Assembly: GCA_947475125.1 (NCBI GenBank)
Contig: CANJMX010000044.1
Span: 1 to 10,210 of the forward strand
Origin: Actinomycetota bacterium
GTDB taxonomy: Bacteria; Actinomycetota; Thermoleophilia; Miltoncostaeales; Miltoncostaeaceae
Direction: 5' to 3'
Length of the DNA: 10,210 nucleotides
Every line of letters begins with the position of its first letter. Within the stretch, counting starts at the first letter, position 1. Under the pieces are notes generated by a model. It was not told the DNA's origin. It did no database searches and saw nothing but the letters and a program-made list of their open reading frames with translations. Shown piece after piece: positions 6,508 through 10,210 of this stretch. The position numbers were made by a program, and so were the translations under genes.

Positions 6508-7379
6508 CGCACACCCCGCACGGCGCCCACCAGCACCGCCCCGGCCATGCGCGCCCGGCCCGACCTGCCCGGTGCGGGGCGCCTGGCGATGGTGTCAAAC
6601 CCCTGACGCGCAATGGCGTCACACACCCAGAGCCCACCCGAGGTGAACATGGCGATGTCCGGGCGCACCCGGCGAGGCACCTCGGCGCGGAGCGGTGCCC
6701 CCTCAATAAGGAGGGCACGGGCGCGCCAGACCTCCATACGGATGAGCTCGCGCACGGCCGGCGATGCCTGATGCTCACGCAGGTCGTCCACCGTCACACC
6801 GAAGATCGCCATGTCCTCGGCGGGCAGGTACACACGATCGCGATCGTCGAGATCGCGGCGGATGTCCTGCCAGAAGTTGACGAGCTGAAGGCCCGCGCAT
6901 GTGGCATCGGAGAGGTGTTCGCAGCGGGGGTCATGGATACCCAGCACGCCAAGCACCATGCGTCCCACGGGGATCGCGGAGTGGCGGCAGTACTCGATGA
7001 GGTCGTCGTGCGTCTGCCACCGCGAGATGCGCTGATCCATGCGATTGGCCTCGATGAGCGCACGGAATGGCTCGGGGTCGAGGCGGCGTCGGCGCACCAC
7101 ACCCTGCAGCGCCAGCAGCACCGGGTCGTTCGGCGCGCCTCCCCAGCAGCGCAGCAGGTCGTCTTCCCACGCATCGAGCATGGCCACGCGCGCATCGCGC
7201 GTGGCGTCTCCCGCATCGCCGATATCGTCGGTGACGCGGCAGTAGGCGTAGATGGTGCGCATGTCCGCGCGCACATCACGCGGTGCGAGCATGAATGCGA
7301 CCGGGAAGTTCTCGTCGTGGCCGCGCGCGATCTCCTCGGCGTGCGCCCGGGCGGCGGCGTCGCCTGCGGCCCCGGTCAT
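6504..7379 (-). CDS. hpnC: Hydroxysqualene synthase
   Basis: A 291-residue squalene/phytoene-synthase-fold protein, paralogous to its neighbour HpnD. HpnC converts presqualene diphosphate to hydroxysqualene. It begins with the HpnC-like GHDENFPVAFMLAPRDVR (residues 20-37). The first metal-binding motif is TDDIGD (Asp51 to Asp55), and the second is NFWQDIRRD (168-176; Asp172 to Asp176), followed by DRVYLPAEDM (181-190), so both metal sites are intact. The FENFPVA-type N-terminus and the NFWQD motif distinguish HpnC from HpnD (NIMRD here). The ATG at 7379 overlaps the shc stop as ATGA; the frame stays open upstream inside shc, but that region is shadow sequence. Assignment of HpnC rather than HpnD rests on these motifs and on usual gene order. 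Confidence 0.94.
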   Translation of the reverse strand: MTGAAGDAAARAHAEEIARGHDENFPVAFMLAPRDVRADMRTIYAYCRVTDDIGDAGDATRDARVAMLDAWEDDLLRCWGGAPNDPVLLALQGVVRRRRLDPEPFRALIEANRMDQRISRWQTHDDLIEYCRHSAIPVGRMVLGVLGIHDPRCEHLSDATCAGLQLVNFWQDIRRDLDDRDRVYLPAEDMAIFGVTVDDLREHQASPAVRELIRMEVWRARALLIEGAPLRAEVPRRVRPDIAMFTSGGLWVCDAIARQGFDTIARRPAPGRSGRARMAGAVLVGAVRGVR

Positions 7380-9271
7380 GCCTGCATCCGCGTGGCGTAG
7401 CGCCCGAGCGCCGTCACCGGGAAGTACAGGCGGTAGTAGTGGTACTTGATCATGAAGTCGAGCGGGAACCCGGTTCCGGTAAAGGCATCCTCGTCCCATC
7501 CGCCATCGGCGCGCTGGGTATCCACCAGCCAGCGGGCACCGGCATCGGCGGCGTCGCTTCCGGGGTCGCCGTCCATGAGTCCCAGGAGCGCCCAGGCCGT
7601 CTGCGACGCGGTGGAGTCGCCGCGGCCCACCCAGTCCGGGTCGGCGTAACTTCGGATGTCCTCGCCCCAGCCGCCATCGTCGTTCTGGTGATCCTTCAGC
7701 CAGTGCACGGCGGCCCCGATGCATGGGTCGTCGGGGCGCAATCCGCAGCGGATGAGCGCGGGCACCACGGCACCGGTGCCGTACACGTGGTTGACGCCCC
7801 AGCGACCCCACCACGATCCATCGGCGCGCTGCGTGCGGCGCAGGTACTTGATGCCCGAGCGGATTGCCGGGTGTCCCGTGGGTACGCCGCACTCGACAAG
7901 CGCCTCGAGGACGTGTGCGGAGACGTCTTCGGTGGGGGGGTCCACAACCTCACCGAAGTCGCACACCGGGAACTGGGTGATGAGCGAGCTCGTGTTGTCG
8001 ACGTCAAACGATCCCCAGCCGCCGCCCTTGCTCTGCATGGCCAGAAGCCAGTCCACGCCACGACGGATGGCGTGGTCGTGGCGGGGTACGCCGGCATGGA
8101 GCAGGGCCATGAGTACCTCGGCGGTGTCATCGGTGTCGGGGTACCACTCGTTGTGGAACTCAAAGCTCCACCCACCCGCCTCGCCCCTGCGCGGAATACG
8201 CCGCCAGTCCCCTTCGCGGGTGACCTCACGGGCGAGGAGCCAGTCGCGCGCCCGCGCCACGGCATCGTCGTCATCCCCGGTTCCCGACTCCGCCAGTGCA
8301 ATCGTCGAGAGCGCCGTATCCCACACGGGGGAGAGGCACGACTGCATGCGCACGCGGCCCTCGCGATGCTGCAGGAAGGTGGAGAAGCCGTCGATGGCGC
8401 GCGTGATAACCGGATGGTCCAGCGGCATGCCGAGCGCGTGCAGGGCGAAGATGGAATACACCCACGGGGGCTGGATGCCAGCCCAGGAGCCATCGGCCTC
8501 CTGACGGTCGAGGATCCATTCGCGGATGCGGTGCTCGGATGCCCGACGCAGGGGCCCGAAGGGCTTTCGGTTGTAGCGACGGGCCAGCGGCATGAGATGG
8601 GACATCATCTTGGTGAGCTTGCCCGGGGTACGGGGCGGCGGTCCGTGGACGCTGCCCGGCGCCTCAAGGTAGAGCTCGTCGAGCGAGGGGTCCTGCGGGT
8701 ACGTGGGGTTGCGCGACAGCACCACCAGGAGGGGCACGAACGTGCCTCGGGCCCACGATGCAAAGCGGTACACCGAGATGGGTGACCGGGGAGGCATCAT
8801 CATCAACTCGGGCGGCGCGGCGGGCAGTGAATCCCACGGGTGCTTGCCGAGAACAGCGAGCCACAGGCGGGTGAAGAACCGGGTCTGGTTGGCGCCGCCC
8901 AACGCGCGCGCGCAATCGCGGGCGCGCACCATGGGCTCCGCATCGGCGGGAATGCCGGCAAGGCGCAGGGCGTACCAGGCCTCGACCGTGATGGATAGAT
9001 CGGCCGGGCCGCCGAACCACACCGGCCAGCCGCCGTCTTCGCCCTGGGTCGCCAGGAGCTCTGCGGCGATGCCCTTGCGGTCGGACTCGCTGGCGATGTT
9101 GAGCGCCTCGAGGAGAAACAGCTGCTCGGCGGTGATGGACGCGTTGCTCTCGAGCTCGCCCCACCAGTAGCCCTCAGGCTCCTGCAGGTCGCGCAGGTGG
9201 CGGGCGCCATGATCGGCGGCCAGACGAACTGCGCCGTGCAACTCGCCTCCGGTGAGCCGGGTGGTGGTCAT
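7376..9271 (-). CDS. shc: Squalene-hopene cyclase
   Basis: A 631-residue triterpene cyclase, of the same size class as characterised bacterial squalene-hopene cyclases. It is a monotopic membrane enzyme that folds squalene into hopene/hopanol, the committed hopanoid step (also called hpnF). The protonating DxDD motif is PDTDD (Asp379, Asp381, Asp382) within NEWYPDTDDTAEV. QW repeats typical of the family appear at about QGEDGGW (76-82), QEADGSW (257-263), QSKGGGW (413-419), QRADGSW (481-487), QNDDGGW (529-535) and QRADGGW (586-592). The segment SVYRFASWARGTFVPL (166-181) matches the conserved substrate-channel region. The C-terminus GTGFPLDFMIKYHYYRLYFP (599-618) is the family's closing signature. 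ATG 9271 overlaps the hpnG stop as ATGA, with a weak GGCGGA upstream. An oxidosqualene cyclase is excluded by DxDD in place of DCTAE. Confidence 0.98.
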   Translation of the reverse strand: MTTTRLTGGELHGAVRLAADHGARHLRDLQEPEGYWWGELESNASITAEQLFLLEALNIASESDRKGIAAELLATQGEDGGWPVWFGGPADLSITVEAWYALRLAGIPADAEPMVRARDCARALGGANQTRFFTRLWLAVLGKHPWDSLPAAPPELMMMPPRSPISVYRFASWARGTFVPLLVVLSRNPTYPQDPSLDELYLEAPGSVHGPPPRTPGKLTKMMSHLMPLARRYNRKPFGPLRRASEHRIREWILDRQEADGSWAGIQPPWVYSIFALHALGMPLDHPVITRAIDGFSTFLQHREGRVRMQSCLSPVWDTALSTIALAESGTGDDDDAVARARDWLLAREVTREGDWRRIPRRGEAGGWSFEFHNEWYPDTDDTAEVLMALLHAGVPRHDHAIRRGVDWLLAMQSKGGGWGSFDVDNTSSLITQFPVCDFGEVVDPPTEDVSAHVLEALVECGVPTGHPAIRSGIKYLRRTQRADGSWWGRWGVNHVYGTGAVVPALIRCGLRPDDPCIGAAVHWLKDHQNDDGGWGEDIRSYADPDWVGRGDSTASQTAWALLGLMDGDPGSDAADAGARWLVDTQRADGGWDEDAFTGTGFPLDFMIKYHYYRLYFPVTALGRYATRMQA

Positions 9272-9915
9272 GCGGCATCCGCCAGTGCACGGGTGACGGC
9301 GGGCACGAGACCGCGACGCGCGGCGCTTGCGCCACGGGCGAGCCGCACCCAGGCCGGGATTTCACCCGGGTGGATGATGAGGCGTCCGGCCATACGCATG
9401 GCGTGCACGTCCCCGGCATCGTCCACGACCCCGGTGACGTCGGGCAGCCGGTCGCCCGTGCGGTCGGTGACGGCCCGGATGGCGGCGAACGGCACGCCAG
9501 CCCGGGCACATGCCCGCGCCGCTCCCGCGCTTTCCATATCCACGGCGAGACCCATGAGCGCAGCGCGCAGCGCGGGGTCGGCCACCACATGGTCGGTGGT
9601 CACCAACGTGCCGCCGCGTCGGCCGGCTCCACTCGTGAGCGCCGCGTCGCACTCCCATTCCTCGCCGGTGAGCGCGTCGCGCACCCGTTCGGGCACGACG
9701 ACATCACCCACTGAGAGCGATGGGTCGAGCGCACCGCAGAAGCCAACCGAGATGGCGGCGCACGCGCCACCACCGATGGCTGCTGCCGCGTGGCGCTCGG
9801 CCGTGGCCGGCCCCATCCCCATCACGATGATCCGCACCTGTGGTCCGGCCAGCCGTCGGAGCATGCGCTCCTCGGCAGGCACAGCGCACAGCAGCGCCAC
9901 GACACCCCGACTCAT
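9268..9915 (-). CDS. hpnG: HpnG: adenosylhopane nucleosidase / nucleoside phosphorylase family
   Basis: A 215-residue protein of the purine nucleoside phosphorylase/MTA-SAH nucleosidase fold. In the hopanoid pathway HpnG removes adenine from adenosylhopane, leaving a ribosyl (or phosphoribosyl) hopane. Visible family motifs are MGMGPATAERHA (32-43), the substrate loop SVGFCGALDP (56-65) with VGDVVVPE (69-76), VDMESAGAARACARAGVPF (125-143) with Glu128 in the ribose-contacting position, and RAVTD (147-151) with the purine-site Asp151. Start choice: ATG 9915 lies 18 bases after the hpnH stop; in-frame GTG codons at 9918 and 9924 would add one or three residues. No strong ribosome-binding site decides between them. 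A stand-alone methylthioadenosine nucleosidase would look similar, so the HpnG call rests partly on its place between hpnH and shc. Hydrolysis versus phosphorolysis cannot be settled from motifs alone. Confidence 0.9.
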   Translation of the reverse strand: MSRGVVALLCAVPAEERMLRRLAGPQVRIIVMGMGPATAERHAAAAIGGGACAAISVGFCGALDPSLSVGDVVVPERVRDALTGEEWECDAALTSGAGRRGGTLVTTDHVVADPALRAALMGLAVDMESAGAARACARAGVPFAAIRAVTDRTGDRLPDVTGVVDDAGDVHAMRMAGRLIIHPGEIPAWVRLARGASAARRGLVPAVTRALADAA

Positions 9916-9933
9916 CACGAGCACCCGTCCGCG

Positions 9934-10210
9934 TCAGCCACGCGCAAGCGCGAGCAGGTCCTTGGGGCTTGAGAACGCATCGAGGATGGTTGACGCCTCG
10001 TAGCCACAGTGCATGAGGCAGTTGGCGCAACGGGGATCGCGGTCGGTGCCGTACGCCTCCCAGTCGGTGTCCTCGAAGAGTTCCTTGATGGTGTCCACAT
10101 GCTTGTCGGCGAGCATGTAGCAGGGGGAGCGCCAGCCCTGAACGGTGTAGGTGGGCATGCTCCAGGCGGAGCAGCGGTATTCGCGCTTGCCCTGCAGAAA
10201 CTCGTGAAAC
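9934..10210 (-). CDS. hpnH: HpnH, radical SAM adenosylhopane synthase, C-terminal 91 residues
   Basis: Only the C-terminal part of the gene is in the window; it enters from the right edge and ends with TGA at 9934-9936. HpnH adds the 5'-deoxyadenosyl radical to diploptene, giving adenosylhopane, the entry to C35 side-chain hopanoids. The radical SAM CxxxCxxC cluster lies outside the window. What remains is the HpnH-specific C-terminal region (DUF3463 type): EYRCSAW, then GWRSPCYMLADKHVDTIKEL, then EDTDWEAYGT and DPRCANCLMHCGYEA with a C-x2-C-x3-C cysteine set. Family members I recall read W-x-NPT-x-NVFGWQ-x-PCYL and DWDAYGTG...CADCMVHCGYE at these places, a close match. The first cysteine block here reads CSAWSMPTYTVQGW, a little divergent. 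A frame starting at an internal ATG (10158) is just part of this gene. Confidence 0.95.
   Translation of the reverse strand, partial: FHEFLQGKREYRCSAWSMPTYTVQGWRSPCYMLADKHVDTIKELFEDTDWEAYGTDRDPRCANCLMHCGYEASTILDAFSSPKDLLALARG

Noticed and set aside
7380..7892. N-terminal extension of the hpnC frame into shc
   Set aside because: The extension is Arg-rich shadow sequence inside shc. HpnC homology starts soon after ATG 7379, which overlaps the shc stop.
7295..8785. A 496-residue plus-strand open frame opposite shc
   Set aside because: The minus strand here encodes an intact squalene-hopene cyclase with DxDD and QW motifs. The antisense translation shows no recognisable domain.
1..10210. CRISPR array, transposon, tRNA or integration site
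   Set aside because: I saw no regularly spaced direct repeats, transposase-like frame, terminal inverted repeats, or tRNA-like sequence. Coding density is near complete and composition looks uniform.

Overview
This is a high-GC window (about two thirds G+C by eye). Most of it is a tightly packed hopanoid (bacterial triterpenoid lipid) biosynthesis operon on the minus strand. The very high GC, the full HpnC/HpnD/HpnE squalene route, the VanW/YoaR-type wall protein, the bacterial PH-domain membrane protein and the Aur1-like PAP2 enzyme together fit an actinobacterium (Actinomycetota), perhaps a deep-branching or uncultured lineage. That placement is inference from gene content, and no rRNA or other marker is present.

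The layout is easiest to follow in the operon's direction of transcription, from the right edge leftwards. The 3' end of hpnH (radical SAM adenosylhopane synthase) enters at the right edge. It is followed by hpnG (nucleosidase/phosphorylase acting on adenosylhopane), shc/hpnF (squalene-hopene cyclase), hpnC and hpnD (paralogous squalene-synthase-like enzymes), hpnE (FAD-dependent hydroxysqualene dehydroxylase) and an Aur1-like PAP2 membrane phosphatase/phosphotransferase. From hpnG through PAP2 every junction is a 4-base ATGA or GTGA stop/start overlap, so these genes are almost certainly co-transcribed and translationally coupled. A VanW-family wall-associated protein follows after a short gap. 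The promoter of this run lies beyond the right edge.

A small plus-strand unit faces the operon at 906-1705. It holds a two-helix bacterial PH (bPH2/DUF304) membrane protein and an unrecognised 98-residue protein, again overlapping by four bases. This unit and the VanW gene converge on a perfect 8-bp hairpin that contains both stop codons and probably serves as a two-way terminator. At the left edge, divergent from the PH-domain gene, is the N-terminal part of an acetyl-CoA synthetase gene on the minus strand, cut by the window end inside its nucleotide-binding loop.

Pathway logic, from established knowledge of the families: HpnD makes presqualene diphosphate from two farnesyl diphosphates, HpnC converts it to hydroxysqualene, HpnE reduces that to squalene, Shc cyclises squalene to hopene/hopanol, HpnH adds an adenosyl group, and HpnG removes adenine to leave a ribosyl-type side chain. 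The least explained member is the PAP2 enzyme fused into the operon by overlap with hpnE. It is the best candidate here for an undescribed hopanoid-linked step. No mobile element, CRISPR array, tRNA or rRNA was seen.
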